Shown: piece by piece, positions 6,891 through 15,851 of the stretch
How positions within the stretch are numbered: the stretch's first letter is position 1
How the letters are laid out: the number at the start of each line of letters is the position of its first letter
From: JBOGWY01 sp050694015
Lineage (GTDB): Bacteria; Actinomycetota; CADDZG01; WHSQ01
Direction: 5' to 3'
DNA: 38,234 nucleotides
NCBI GenBank assembly: GCA_050694015.1
Contig: JBOGWY010000336.1
Span: forward strand, 1-38,234
Notes under the pieces: model-generated
The model's database searches: none
Told to the model about the DNA's origin: nothing
What the model saw: the letters and a program-made list of their open reading frames with translations, nothing else
Program-made: the position numbers and the translations under genes

Positions 6891-9191
6891 ATGCGCGCTC
6901 CCAAACCTCGGGCCTTTGCAGCCGCGTCCGCCGGACCTCTCCTGATCGTTGCGGTGGTGATACTCGTACTGCACGATTACCTGTTCGGAGGACGGTTCTC
7001 GAACGTCAATCCCGACGTGCAATCGGTCTTCCTCCTGAACCACTGCTTCCTCGGCACCGCACTGAAGAACGGCGCGATCCCCGCGTGGAACCCATTCACG
7101 ATGGCCGGCACGCCATTCGTGGCCGACCCGCAATCCGGGTGGATGTACCTCGCGCCGATGTTGCTGTACGGACTGTTTCCCTGCAGCGTCGCCGTCCGTC
7201 TATTCCTCGTACTTCCTCCCCTGGTCGCAGGGCTCGGCCTCTACTGGTTCCTGCGGGGCGAAGCCTTGTCGCGCGCAGCCGCAACCTCGGCCGGGATCGT
7301 GATGGCCCTCGCGATCGCCGGATCGAAGGTGCTCGTGAACCTGCCCTTCTCGGACGCGCTCGCATGGATCCCCCTATTACTCGCATGCGGCGCGAGATGC
7401 ATCCGCGCATCGACGTGGTCGGCGCGCTTCGGATGGATCGCGTTAACGTCGATCGCGTGGGGACAACTCGCCGCCGCGCACCTCAGCCACGGTCTCGTCA
7501 TGGGCACGACGATCTTCATCGCGTATCTCATCTTCGTCGCGCGGCGTGCGGGGATCGACCGGCGCACGCTGACGACACTCGCCGCATGCCTCGTCGTCAC
7601 CTTCCCCCTCGTTAACCTCGCGCATCTCTTGCCGATCGCGGGATATATGGGCCGTGCGTCGCTCGGCCTCGGCTACGACGAGTTGTGGAGGCTATCGGCC
7701 GAGCTCCGCAGGGAACCGATCCCACCGCTCGAGATCTTCCGCGCGCTCGGGCCCCAGTGGCCGCTCCGCTTCGCAACCGCTCCCGGTCTGTATCTGGGAG
7801 CGATACCGCTGTTGGCTGCTCCCGCGGCGTTCGTCGTCGCGAGGACTCGGACCCTCGCGATCATCTTCTCCTCGCTCGCCGTGGCGTTCTACATCCTCGG
7901 GCTGCGGGGGGTCACGGAGGTGCTGTCGCCGCTGGTCGAAGGCCTTCCGTACGGGGATTTCTACCGGCACAGCGCCGGTCGCTTCTTCTACGGCGTCCTG
8001 TTCTGCGCCGTGGTCGTAGCCGCGCTGGGGATCGACGCGTGGCGCGACGCGTGGCGATCGAGGACGCGGGCCACCGTGGTCATCGCCGGCGCGGTCGCTT
8101 GGATCGCGGTCCCTCTCGCGGCCGGCGCCTTCCCTTCTCGCATGATCCTCTTCGTCGTGGGCGCGCTCGGCGGAGGGATCCTGTTGGCAGTCGTCGTCAC
8201 GCGGCCGAAGCTCCTGTGGCTGATACCCGTCCTTCTCTCGATCGAGCTCGGAACCGGGGTGCTGATCGGTCAGGCGAACGGGGACGAGTTGGAGCACGAC
8301 GGATTAGAGACCGAGATCGACGCGTGGCTCCCGATGCATCCCCTGCCGGAGCCGGGCATAGACGCGGCCACCTACGTTCGGGGTGGTCGCCTCGCGCACG
8401 CGATCACAACGCGCGACTCCGACGACCGCCTGATCGTCGCGGGAACGGGCCTCACATGGTTGTTCCGCCCCGCCGTCGCTCGGATCGAGATCGCCCACGG
8501 CTACAACCCGATCGAGCTGCCCCGTTACTGGTATTTCATGCGTCGCGTCGTCGATGCCCCGATCCGATACAACCTCTCGATCTTCGCCGACGAGCTCCCG
8601 GCCCCCAACGTCCTCGACCTGTTGCAGACGGGGTGGGTTGCGGCACGTCCCGGGATGGTGGTTCCCGCGGGGGCCGAGCGCGTGGCCGTCGACCGGAGGC
8701 ACCGCCTCTACCGGCTGCCCGACGTGTCACCGCGGGCCGAGCTCGTCGAGAACTGGGAGGTGACGACGGCCGAGGACGCGCTCGCCGATGTCGCCGCTTA
8801 CAGTTTCGATCCATCCGAAATCGTCCTGCTCGAAAAGCAACCTCGTTTCTTGAAGCAGGACACGGAGATCTTCGGTTCCGCTCCGCGCGTCGTCTCGTAC
8901 GACCGCCGGGGCACCGATCGCGTCGTCGTCGAAACGGTCAGCGCGCAGCGCGCGATCCTCCTCGTGCGTAACGCGTGGGATGTCAACTGGCACGCGACGA
9001 TCGACGGCGAACCCACCGACGTCCTTGTTGCCGATTATTTCCTGCAAGGGGTCGCGGTACCGCCGGGTGAGCGCACCGTGGAACTCAAGTACGACGACCC
9101 GTACATCGTGCCCGGCCTCATTGGATCAGCCCTCGCGTTCGCCGTGTTGGCTGCGGCAGCCCTGATCGCACGACGTGTCGAGCGTAGTTAG
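6891..9191 (+). CDS. YfhO-like polytopic membrane protein (GT-C type)
   Basis: A 766-residue multi-pass membrane protein of the YfhO family, related to GT-C glycosyltransferases that use polyprenyl-linked sugars. The N-terminus has a first membrane helix and then the family's lumenal motif region NPDVQSVFLLN and AIPAWNPFTMAGTPFVAD. About a dozen hydrophobic helices follow to roughly residue 480. A large extracytoplasmic domain then leads to a final helix (GLIGSALAFAVLAAAALI). The C-terminal motif LLVRNAWDVNWHATIDG is characteristic of YfhO proteins. AAAGG lies 5 bases before the ATG. In Firmicutes YfhO acts in glycosylation of lipoteichoic acid; here, a role in adding sugars to a surface polymer is inferred. 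It is followed at 71 bases by a secreted FG-GAP protein. Confidence 0.85.
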   Translation: MRAPKPRAFAAASAGPLLIVAVVILVLHDYLFGGRFSNVNPDVQSVFLLNHCFLGTALKNGAIPAWNPFTMAGTPFVADPQSGWMYLAPMLLYGLFPCSVAVRLFLVLPPLVAGLGLYWFLRGEALSRAAATSAGIVMALAIAGSKVLVNLPFSDALAWIPLLLACGARCIRASTWSARFGWIALTSIAWGQLAAAHLSHGLVMGTTIFIAYLIFVARRAGIDRRTLTTLAACLVVTFPLVNLAHLLPIAGYMGRASLGLGYDELWRLSAELRREPIPPLEIFRALGPQWPLRFATAPGLYLGAIPLLAAPAAFVVARTRTLAIIFSSLAVAFYILGLRGVTEVLSPLVEGLPYGDFYRHSAGRFFYGVLFCAVVVAALGIDAWRDAWRSRTRATVVIAGAVAWIAVPLAAGAFPSRMILFVVGALGGGILLAVVVTRPKLLWLIPVLLSIELGTGVLIGQANGDELEHDGLETEIDAWLPMHPLPEPGIDAATYVRGGRLAHAITTRDSDDRLIVAGTGLTWLFRPAVARIEIAHGYNPIELPRYWYFMRRVVDAPIRYNLSIFADELPAPNVLDLLQTGWVAARPGMVVPAGAERVAVDRRHRLYRLPDVSPRAELVENWEVTTAEDALADVAAYSFDPSEIVLLEKQPRFLKQDTEIFGSAPRVVSYDRRGTDRVVVETVSAQRAILLVRNAWDVNWHATIDGEPTDVLVADYFLQGVAVPPGERTVELKYDDPYIVPGLIGSALAFAVLAAAALIARRVERS

Positions 9192-9262
9192 AGGCGCCCG
9201 CTATCCTCCTTCGGACGTCGGGTAGGGATAGGTCTATGACTCCATTGGAAAGGGCGACAGCG

Positions 9263-10726
9263 ATGAAACGCGCCACGGCGGCGATCCTGTGCGCGCTCGT
9301 AGTCGCGCCGCTGTCGATCCCCGTAGAGGCCGCACCGAACACCGATGACTACCGTTTCCGACGCGTGCAGCGCAATGGGCCGCTCGGCGCGTACACGCGC
9401 ACGTGGGGGGCGGCATGGCTCGACTACGACCAGGACGGCGACCCCGATCTCTTCCTCGGCCGGCATCAGTACAAACCGTGGTTCCTCGTGAGGACCGCCC
9501 ACGCGTTCTCTCAACGCTTCGACGGCATGTTCGGCAAGGTCGACCGCCACAATTGCGCGTGGGGTGAAGCCAACCGCGACGGCGCGCCCGATCTTTATTG
9601 CACCACCGGCGCGTTCAAGGGCCAGGGAGAGGGCCCGAACCAGCTGTTCCTGCGGACGCAGGATGGATACACCAACGAGGCGACGGAACGTGGGGTCGCG
9701 GACGGCAGGGGGCGCGGGCGCAGCGTCAACTGGATCGACTTCGATACCGACGGTGACCTCGATATCTTCGTAGGGAACAAGCGACGGTTCAGCGCGGCCG
9801 CGCGGATGTTCCGTAACAACAACGGGAACTTCGAGAACGCCGACATCGGGATAGACGAGCCCGACGTAGCGAACGCGACGTGGGCCGACTGGGATAACGA
9901 TCGCGACCCGGATCTGTTGATCCTGCGAGGCGTCGACCCGGCAGTGATGTACGAGAACATCGGTGGCAGGTTCCGACGCATCTCGCTGCCCCCGATCACG
10001 ACGAAGAAGTGGCGCTCCGCATCGTGGGGCGACTTCAACGCCGACGGATGGATCGATCTCCATCTCGTGCGCGCGAAACGCGCCGTGCTCTTGCGCAACT
10101 CGGGGGGCGGATTCGAACGGATCGACGGGAGGCGCCTCGCCACGGGCCGGATGAGCGCGTGGCTCGATGTCGAGAACGACGGCGACCTCGATCTCTTCAT
10201 CGTGCAGGGCGCGTTCGGCTTCCATCCCGAGCCGGACGCGGTCAACCGCCCCGACAGGCTCCTCCTCAACCGGCGGGGTCGCCTGACGCGGTTGCGACAT
10301 CGTGTCCTCGACGGCCCGTCGCGCGGTACCGGAGGGAGCGTGACGATCTCCGACTACAACCGGGATGGTCGCGCCGACATCCTCGTCACCAACGGGTTCC
10401 AAGCAGAAGCGGGGCGTCTGTGGCTGATCCGCAACCGCTCGAGGTCGGGACGATGGATCGGGATCGACCTGGTCGGTCCTGCTCCCAATCCCCTCGGCTA
10501 CGGGAGCCGCATCATCATCGAGACGAAGGGCAAGACGTACCGGCGACAGGTGACCGACGGGGTGACGTACCGATCGCAGCAGGAGGTGGGCTACGCGTTG
10601 TTCGGCCTTGCCACCGCCCGCCGGGCGGACATCCAGATCAAATGGCCGGACGGAACGAGAAGTTGCTACCGCGCGCGGACCAACAGAGCGATCCGAGCCG
10701 TGCACGGCCGAGCTCCGTGCAACTAA
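9263..10726 (+). CDS. Secreted FG-GAP/VCBS-type beta-propeller protein with ASPIC/UnbV-like C-terminus
   Basis: A 487-residue exported protein. ATG 9263 has GGAAAGGG at good spacing and a clean signal peptide (MKRATAAILCALVVAPLS, cleavage near VEA-AP). ATG 9236 is in frame and also possible. Six Ca-binding DxDxDG-like repeats are visible: DYDQDGDPDLF, DFDTDGDLDIF, DWDNDRDPDLL, DFNADGWIDLH, DVENDGDLDLF and DYNRDGRADIL. They indicate a seven-bladed FG-GAP propeller. The C-terminal part GYGSRIIIETKGKTYRRQV ... IQIKWPDG matches the ASPIC/UnbV module of CRTAC1-like proteins. Role unknown: probably a calcium-stabilised surface or binding protein. It ends 13 bases before a permuted phosphodiesterase-like gene, so the two are probably co-expressed. 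Confidence 0.88.
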   Translation: MKRATAAILCALVVAPLSIPVEAAPNTDDYRFRRVQRNGPLGAYTRTWGAAWLDYDQDGDPDLFLGRHQYKPWFLVRTAHAFSQRFDGMFGKVDRHNCAWGEANRDGAPDLYCTTGAFKGQGEGPNQLFLRTQDGYTNEATERGVADGRGRGRSVNWIDFDTDGDLDIFVGNKRRFSAAARMFRNNNGNFENADIGIDEPDVANATWADWDNDRDPDLLILRGVDPAVMYENIGGRFRRISLPPITTKKWRSASWGDFNADGWIDLHLVRAKRAVLLRNSGGGFERIDGRRLATGRMSAWLDVENDGDLDLFIVQGAFGFHPEPDAVNRPDRLLLNRRGRLTRLRHRVLDGPSRGTGGSVTISDYNRDGRADILVTNGFQAEAGRLWLIRNRSRSGRWIGIDLVGPAPNPLGYGSRIIIETKGKTYRRQVTDGVTYRSQQEVGYALFGLATARRADIQIKWPDGTRSCYRARTNRAIRAVHGRAPCN

Positions 10727-10739
10727 GCACGCAACCCGG

Positions 10740-12404
10740 ATGAAGCGCATCGCCGCGGTCGTCGCGGCCGCCGGTCTGCTCGCCACAGCAGCGTTCCTGT
10801 TATTGAGAGACGACGCGGTCCCGCCACCGCCCGTTCGCAACGCGCCGACGACGGCCCAGATGGCCGATCGCATCGGCGCGCCGGTGATGCGATTGCTCCA
10901 CAACGGAACCTTCGGCGGCGGCGAGGGCGGCGAGGTCATCTTCGTGCCCCGCCCCAACTACTACCTCGGGCCCGATGTCGACCTGACGAACTTCGGCACC
11001 GACACGCCCGAGACGTTCACCTCCCATCCGAACCCGTGGGCCTACCTGACGCGGGTCCCGTTGATCGTGAGCGCCCCGGGTCGCATCGAGCCCGGCGAGT
11101 CGTACGAGCCCGTGGAGCTGGTCGACCTCGCGCCGACATTCGCCGGCCTGCTCGGGGTCGACGGGTTCGACCCCGACGGGACTGCCCTCCCCGGCGTCGA
11201 CGTGGGTGCGAACCCGCCGCGCCTCATCTTCACGGTCATCATCGACGGCGGTGGCTGGAACGTACTCGAACGGCATCCCGACGCGTGGGAAGAGATCCGC
11301 TCGATCGCGGACGACGGACTCCTGTTCCGCAACGCGTTGATCGGCTCGGCGCCGGCGATGACCGGCGCGATCCACGCCAACATCGGAACGGGCTCGTATC
11401 CGAAGACGCACGGCATCCCGACGAACATCTACTTCGAAGACGGGAACCCCGAGAACCTGCGGGTCCCGACGATCGGCGACCTGTGGGATCAGGAGGGCGA
11501 CAACGAGCCTCTCGTGGGGGCCGTGGCCGTCCTCAGCACGCAGCTCGGGATGCTGGGACACGGCGCGCAGATGGACGGAGGCGATCGCGACATCGGCGTG
11601 TACTGGGACGAGGAGAACCATCGTTTCGTCGCGCGGGAGGATTACTACGCGCTCCCGGAGTACCTGCGCGAGACCGACTACGCAACGCTCGAGCGTTACG
11701 AGAACGACATGGATCTGCACGACGGCACCGAGGACGGGATGTGGTTCAGCGAGCCGATCCCGAACGTCAGGGAAGGATTGCGGCGCGCGTCGACGGCCGC
11801 GTTCGCGCGCTACGAGGGTGACAAGATCGTCGAGGTGATCCGTAACGAGCCCCTCGGCGCCGACGACGTCACCGACCTCTTCTACGTCCAGATGAAGAGC
11901 GTCGACCAGGCCGGGCACAACTGGAACATGATCAATCCCGAGGTGGGAGACGTCCTCGCGGAGACGAGCAGGCAGATCGCACGCTTCAAACGCGAGTTGG
12001 ACGCGAAAGTCGGAGAGGACGCCTACGTGCTGGTGATCAGTGCGGATCATGGACAGCAGCCGCTGTCCTCGTCGACCGGCACGTGGATGATCAACTCGGG
12101 CGAGCTCGACCGTGATCTGGAGCAACGCTTCGGCGTCGACCTGCGCGTCGGAACGCATTACATCAACCTCTTCGAAGAAGGGGCCGACCACGAGCAGATC
12201 GCGCGCTACCTCGCGACCTACACCGTCGGAGACAACATCGCACCGGGTACGCCCGGAGAAGACCGGGTGCCGCGGTCGCTGCGTCGAGAGTTGATCTTCG
12301 CCGGGGCGTTTCCTGCGAGCTACGTCGAGGATCTCACTCCGAGACAGATCCGCGCGTTCGGCCCGAGCGATTACGGCCAGGGCGACCTCCTCAGAGAGGA
12401 CTAG
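10740..12404 (+). CDS. Circularly permuted alkaline-phosphatase-superfamily hydrolase (copy 2)
   Basis: A 554-residue membrane-anchored protein. ATG 10740 begins the signal anchor MKRIAAVVAAAGLLATAAFL; the frame is open upstream, inside the FG-GAP gene, but that part is not homologous. All superfamily metal ligands are seen, but in altered order. GEVIFVPRPNYYLG (65-78), His96 in SHPNPWAYL, VPLIVSAPG and VELVDLAPTFAGLLGV come first. Then come Asp169 in FTVIIDGGGWN and the predicted Thr208 nucleophile in APAMTGAIHANIGTG. The last motifs are Asp389/His393 (DQAGH) and Asp436/His437 (SADHGQQP). The C-terminus ends in an FAGAFPASYVEDL block. In NPP-type phosphodiesterases the first block is C-terminal. 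Activity is probably phosphodiesterase or phosphatase; substrate unknown. It is closest to copy 5 (HPNP subtype) and overlaps the convergent permease-partner gene by CTAG. Confidence 0.87.
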   Translation: MKRIAAVVAAAGLLATAAFLLLRDDAVPPPPVRNAPTTAQMADRIGAPVMRLLHNGTFGGGEGGEVIFVPRPNYYLGPDVDLTNFGTDTPETFTSHPNPWAYLTRVPLIVSAPGRIEPGESYEPVELVDLAPTFAGLLGVDGFDPDGTALPGVDVGANPPRLIFTVIIDGGGWNVLERHPDAWEEIRSIADDGLLFRNALIGSAPAMTGAIHANIGTGSYPKTHGIPTNIYFEDGNPENLRVPTIGDLWDQEGDNEPLVGAVAVLSTQLGMLGHGAQMDGGDRDIGVYWDEENHRFVAREDYYALPEYLRETDYATLERYENDMDLHDGTEDGMWFSEPIPNVREGLRRASTAAFARYEGDKIVEVIRNEPLGADDVTDLFYVQMKSVDQAGHNWNMINPEVGDVLAETSRQIARFKRELDAKVGEDAYVLVISADHGQQPLSSSTGTWMINSGELDRDLEQRFGVDLRVGTHYINLFEEGADHEQIARYLATYTVGDNIAPGTPGEDRVPRSLRRELIFAGAFPASYVEDLTPRQIRAFGPSDYGQGDLLRED

Positions 12405-13093
12405 CTGAGGTACGGATTCTTCGGCTCGTCGACCTCTTCGATCTCTTCCGGGACCACGACGAACTCGCCATCGCGTTCGGCGAGCGTGCCCGTCACCGTG
12501 AGCCACTGGTCGTCTTCGAAGCTCTGGCCCGCCTCCCCCTCGATCGTCACGGAGTGCGGCACGACGTCGGCCGCGCAGCAGTAGATCGAGAAGCGCGTCA
12601 GCCGGAAGTCGCCGTCGGTTAGCTCGACGTTGTTGTTCACGAATCCGGTGAGTTCGATCGGCAGACCGTCCGCGATGCCCAGGTTCTGCGCGAAGGCCGC
12701 CGAGTCGGACGCGTACTCGATCTCTGTGAACGAGATGTCCTCGACGTCGGATGCCCGCGGCTGCAGGACTCCGGAGGTGAACGTCCCGGTGATCTTCCGC
12801 GACGCGGCGAGGGAGCCGAGGCTCGGGGTGGGAACCGCCAGCACCGCGATCAGAGGCACCAACATCGCCAAGAGGCCGAGGGCATCGCGCGTGGTCGTGC
12901 GGGGGCGGCGCACCGGTCGTAGGAGATGTGCGACCGTCGCCACGGTGAGCGCAACGGCCCCGAACACCACGACCCATTGCGTACGCGGTCCGATGTACCG
13001 GTTCACTTCGCCGGAGATGAGCAACCACACGAAGAACGCGGCCCACACCGCGAGCACGAGAACCCTCAGTGCACGTCCGATATCGATCCTCAT
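12401..13093 (-). CDS. TIGR03943-family permease partner protein
   Basis: A 230-residue protein with two membrane segments near the N-terminus (RVLVLAVWAAFFVWLLI and WVVVFGAVALTVATVAHLL), a third hydrophobic stretch (LGLLAMLVPLIAVLAV), and an extracytoplasmic domain with the family motif IYCCAADVVP. The family is known as the partner of YraQ-like permeases and is often linked to metal (zinc) homeostasis. The ATG overlaps the stop of the upstream permease gene (ATGA), so translation is coupled. ATG 13093 was chosen over further-upstream starts, which lie inside the permease. The gene is last in a nine-gene minus-strand run and meets the convergent permuted hydrolase gene at a 4-base CTAG overlap. 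Confidence 0.87.
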   Translation of the reverse strand: MRIDIGRALRVLVLAVWAAFFVWLLISGEVNRYIGPRTQWVVVFGAVALTVATVAHLLRPVRRPRTTTRDALGLLAMLVPLIAVLAVPTPSLGSLAASRKITGTFTSGVLQPRASDVEDISFTEIEYASDSAAFAQNLGIADGLPIELTGFVNNNVELTDGDFRLTRFSIYCCAADVVPHSVTIEGEAGQSFEDDQWLTVTGTLAERDGEFVVVPEEIEEVDEPKNPYLS

Positions 13094-14107
13094 CGCGCGA
13101 ACACCTCGAACACCAGGGAACCCGCCAGCGTCACCGGCACCGCGACCGCGACCAGACGGAGCACGAAGCGTCTCCTGAACGACGCCGTGTAGAGGAACGA
13201 AAGCTTGAGGTCCAGGACCGGCCCGAACACAAGGAACGCGAGCTGCGAGCCGAGCGGGAACTGCGTGAACGACACCGCGACGAACGCGTCGGCCTCCGAA
13301 CACAGCGACGACACATAAGCGACGGCCATCAGCGCGAGGGCGCCGACGAGCGGCGTACGAGCAACACCGGCGATCATGCTCTGCGGAAGCAGTGTCTGCA
13401 GTGCCGCCGCGAGCGCGGCACCCACGATGAGGAACTTCCCCATGAAGAAGAAGTCGCCGGCGAAGTGCTCGACGAACGCGGCACGCTTCTGCTTCGCCGT
13501 TAGGTCCTCGTGAGCGTGCTCGAGGTCATCGGGGCGCGGCCGGAGCAGGTCCTTGGCCCCCTCGGCCCCCAGCGCCCATCCCGTCACCAGCGCCAGCACG
13601 AGGCCGAGACCGGCACGACCGAGCACCATCTGGCCTGCGACGCCGCGGGTGGAGTAGGCCACCCATGTCGAGGCGAGGGACGATCGGGTTGAAGATCGGG
13701 GACGCCAGCATGAACGCGACGCCTGCCGACGGATGCATCCCACGCCCGATCAGCCGTCGCGCCACGGGAACCGACCCGCACTCGCAGACGGGGAACGCGA
13801 AGCCGCCCATCGCAGCGAGCGGGAGCTGCAGAGGGACCGGCAATCCTGCGACGCGCTGGAAGGTTCGGTCCGACACGTAGACCTCGATGATCGCCGAGAC
13901 CGTCGCGCCGAGTAGCACGAACGGGATCGCCTCGACGACGATCGCGGTGAACACGATCGTGAACGTCTGCGCGATGGGTTGCTCGGCAAGTCCCAGGAGA
14001 CGCGACCCGAGCACGAGCCCAACCACGGCCACGGCGATGACCGCGAGCAAACGCGAGAGATCCGGTCGCCGTGGCTGAGTTAATCCTGCCAGTTCTGCGG
14101 TCCCCAT
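13090..14107 (-). pseudogene. YraQ/UPF0718-type permease, interrupted by a one-base frameshift
   Basis: The frame from ATG 14107 encodes VVEAIPFVLLGATVSAIIEV, then VCECGSVPVARRLIGRGMHP and AFMLASPIFNPIV, all typical of the UPF0718 permease family. At 13677-13679 (a run of three C on the coding strand) the frame shifts. The other frame resumes with LASTWVAYSTRG and runs to the stop at 13090 through MGKFLIVGAALAAAL and YVSSLCSEADAFVAVSFTQF, another family motif. Removing one C would restore a single protein of about 338 residues. The gene is otherwise undamaged and still coupled (ATGA) to its TIGR03943 partner, so an assembly or sequencing error is as likely as a real mutation. Predicted role: membrane permease, possibly for metal ions. 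Confidence 0.82.
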
Positions 14108-14132
14108 AGCTTCAACCTAGCGTGGCTCGGAG

Positions 14133-15851
14133 CTAGCCCGACGGGCTCGGCGTCGGAGTCGGGCCGCCCAACGCGCACGTCATCACTTCGTCCTGCTGCG
14201 AGCGGCCCCACACCGCCGCGAACACGTGCTCTCCGGCGCGCTCTTCGTAGCCTGTCGGCACGCGGTCCTGGTCCCAGTTGTCGCCGATCGTGTAGTGGAG
14301 GAGGAAGCCGACGACGTCCTCTTCGGTAACGGCGAGGTCGCGCATCACCTCGAAGTTGAGGAACAGGCCGACGCCGATGCTGTCGGCGACGATCGAGCGG
14401 CCTTCGGGGACTTCGAAATGCACGTCGAGGTCGCGCACGAGCTCGTCGTTGTTGATCGGCCATCCACCGGAGCGGCGTGGCGACGGTGTATGGCCGTGGT
14501 CGGCGGTGAGGATGACAACGTAATCGCCCACCTCGCGATCGAGGTAGCCGACGATGTCGCGCAGGCTGTCGTCGAGCGCGCGCACGGCACCGCGCATCTC
14601 GGGTGAATCCATGGTGTGCCGGTGACCGACGGTATCCGTCACCTTCAGGTTCGCGAAGAGCAGGTCGGTGACGTCGTCGCGTCCGTAATCACCGCCCTCG
14701 AGCATGCGCAGGATCGCGTCGGTCTCATGGCGCACCCACACGGGGTTGTCGTGGTACTCGCCGAAGATGGGATTCCCGAGCCACGCGCCGTCGCGCTCGC
14801 CGTCGGAGTCATCGACGGATTCCGCGTGCGCCGTCAGCCGCGACCAGCGGTAACCGGCGAGGGACCCGGGGGCCGAGTAGGTCCCGGGCATCTTCTGGAA
14901 CTGGGCTTCGGGGTGATCGTCGATGTCGTACTTGCGGAACAGCGCGACCTCGTCGGCGTCGGCGCCGTCCAACGCGGCGCCGTGACCGAGCATCCCGAGC
15001 TGCCAGGTCCGCCACCCGATGAGACCGACCTTCGGCTCGTTACCGAGCGCGCGGTCGATCTCGTCGGCGAACGTCGTCGTGCGCATCGCCGACGGGTCGC
15101 CGCTACGGAACGCTTCGACGATCCGACCGCCACCGTCGCGGTAATAGATGCCGGTCACTCCGTGCTCGTTCGGATGGGTGCCCGTGCCGAGCGTCGTGTG
15201 GATCGACGGGGTGATCGTCGGTGACGAACCCACGAACGCCTCTCGGTACGAGGTCCCCCGTCGCTCGAGGCCGGCGAGGAACGGCCACTCGTCGGGCCAC
15301 CGTTCGAGGACGTTACGGCCCGCGCCGTCCCAGACGAGCGTCACGATCAGCCGCGGCCGCCCCGCGCTATCGGTCAACGCCTCGTCGAGGACGCGGCCCG
15401 AGCGCTCCTCCAGCGTCACGCCGGTCAGCGCGCCCACGGTCGGGAACACGTCGACCAGCTCGGCGGGCGTGTCCACGGGCCCCTGAGCGGCGATCCGGGG
15501 GCCGTAGAGGACGAGCGGGACCCGGCTCAGGTAATCCCATGGCCCCGAGTGGTTCACGATGTCGAACGTCCCCGTGTAGTTGGGCTCCTGGGGAACCATC
15601 ACGACGTCTTCCGAGCGTGGCTCGAACGTGCCGAGCCAGATGCGACGGAGGAGATCCGCGTCGAGATCGCAGGCTCTGTCGATCGGATCGTCCGAGTCGA
15701 AGATCCGGGCCGGGCCGGCCAGACGGCTCGCGGCCGTCTCGTCGCCGGGGCGGAGGAGCATGAACCCCGCGAGCCCGGCCGACACGGCGAGCGCCGCGCC
15801 CACGCGCAGCCACACACGTGCGCTCGAGCTACGCGGTTTCGTTCGCCTCAT
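14133..15851 (-). CDS. Circularly permuted alkaline-phosphatase-superfamily hydrolase (copy 3)
   Basis: A 572-residue membrane-anchored protein (hydrophobic VGAALAVSAGLAGFMLL near the start). It shows the permuted order: EDVVMVPQEPNYTG, His101 in NHSGPWDYLSRVPLV, YGPRI and AELVDVFPTVGALTGV first. Then come Asp175 in LIVTLVWDGAGRN, predicted Thr214 nucleophile in PTITPSIHTTLGTG, the DxxGH motif as VTDTVGHRH, and LTADHGHTPSP. The C-terminus has VFAAVWGRSQQDEV and ends in a Pro/Thr/Ser tail. All expected metal ligands are present, so it should be active. Predicted extracytoplasmic phosphodiesterase or phosphatase. Its start overlaps the end of the upstream sulfotransferase gene by 23 bases, and a permease gene follows after 25 bases. 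It belongs to the HSGP subtype with copies 1 and 4. Confidence 0.87.
   Translation of the reverse strand: MRRTKPRSSSARVWLRVGAALAVSAGLAGFMLLRPGDETAASRLAGPARIFDSDDPIDRACDLDADLLRRIWLGTFEPRSEDVVMVPQEPNYTGTFDIVNHSGPWDYLSRVPLVLYGPRIAAQGPVDTPAELVDVFPTVGALTGVTLEERSGRVLDEALTDSAGRPRLIVTLVWDGAGRNVLERWPDEWPFLAGLERRGTSYREAFVGSSPTITPSIHTTLGTGTHPNEHGVTGIYYRDGGGRIVEAFRSGDPSAMRTTTFADEIDRALGNEPKVGLIGWRTWQLGMLGHGAALDGADADEVALFRKYDIDDHPEAQFQKMPGTYSAPGSLAGYRWSRLTAHAESVDDSDGERDGAWLGNPIFGEYHDNPVWVRHETDAILRMLEGGDYGRDDVTDLLFANLKVTDTVGHRHTMDSPEMRGAVRALDDSLRDIVGYLDREVGDYVVILTADHGHTPSPRRSGGWPINNDELVRDLDVHFEVPEGRSIVADSIGVGLFLNFEVMRDLAVTEEDVVGFLLHYTIGDNWDQDRVPTGYEERAGEHVFAAVWGRSQQDEVMTCALGGPTPTPSPSG

Noticed and set aside
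10800..13046. Very long open frames antisense to real genes (for example 748 codons here, and 775 codons on the plus strand at 22099-24426)
   Set aside because: They lie opposite genes with clear motifs, are rich in Arg, His, Val and Asp, and have no recognisable domain. This is the usual result of high GC at third codon positions.
15829..15851. Possible frameshift or misassembly where the sulfotransferase and copy 3 genes overlap by 23 bases
   Set aside because: Both proteins are complete at these ends and the overlap is in different frames, which is common in this compact region.
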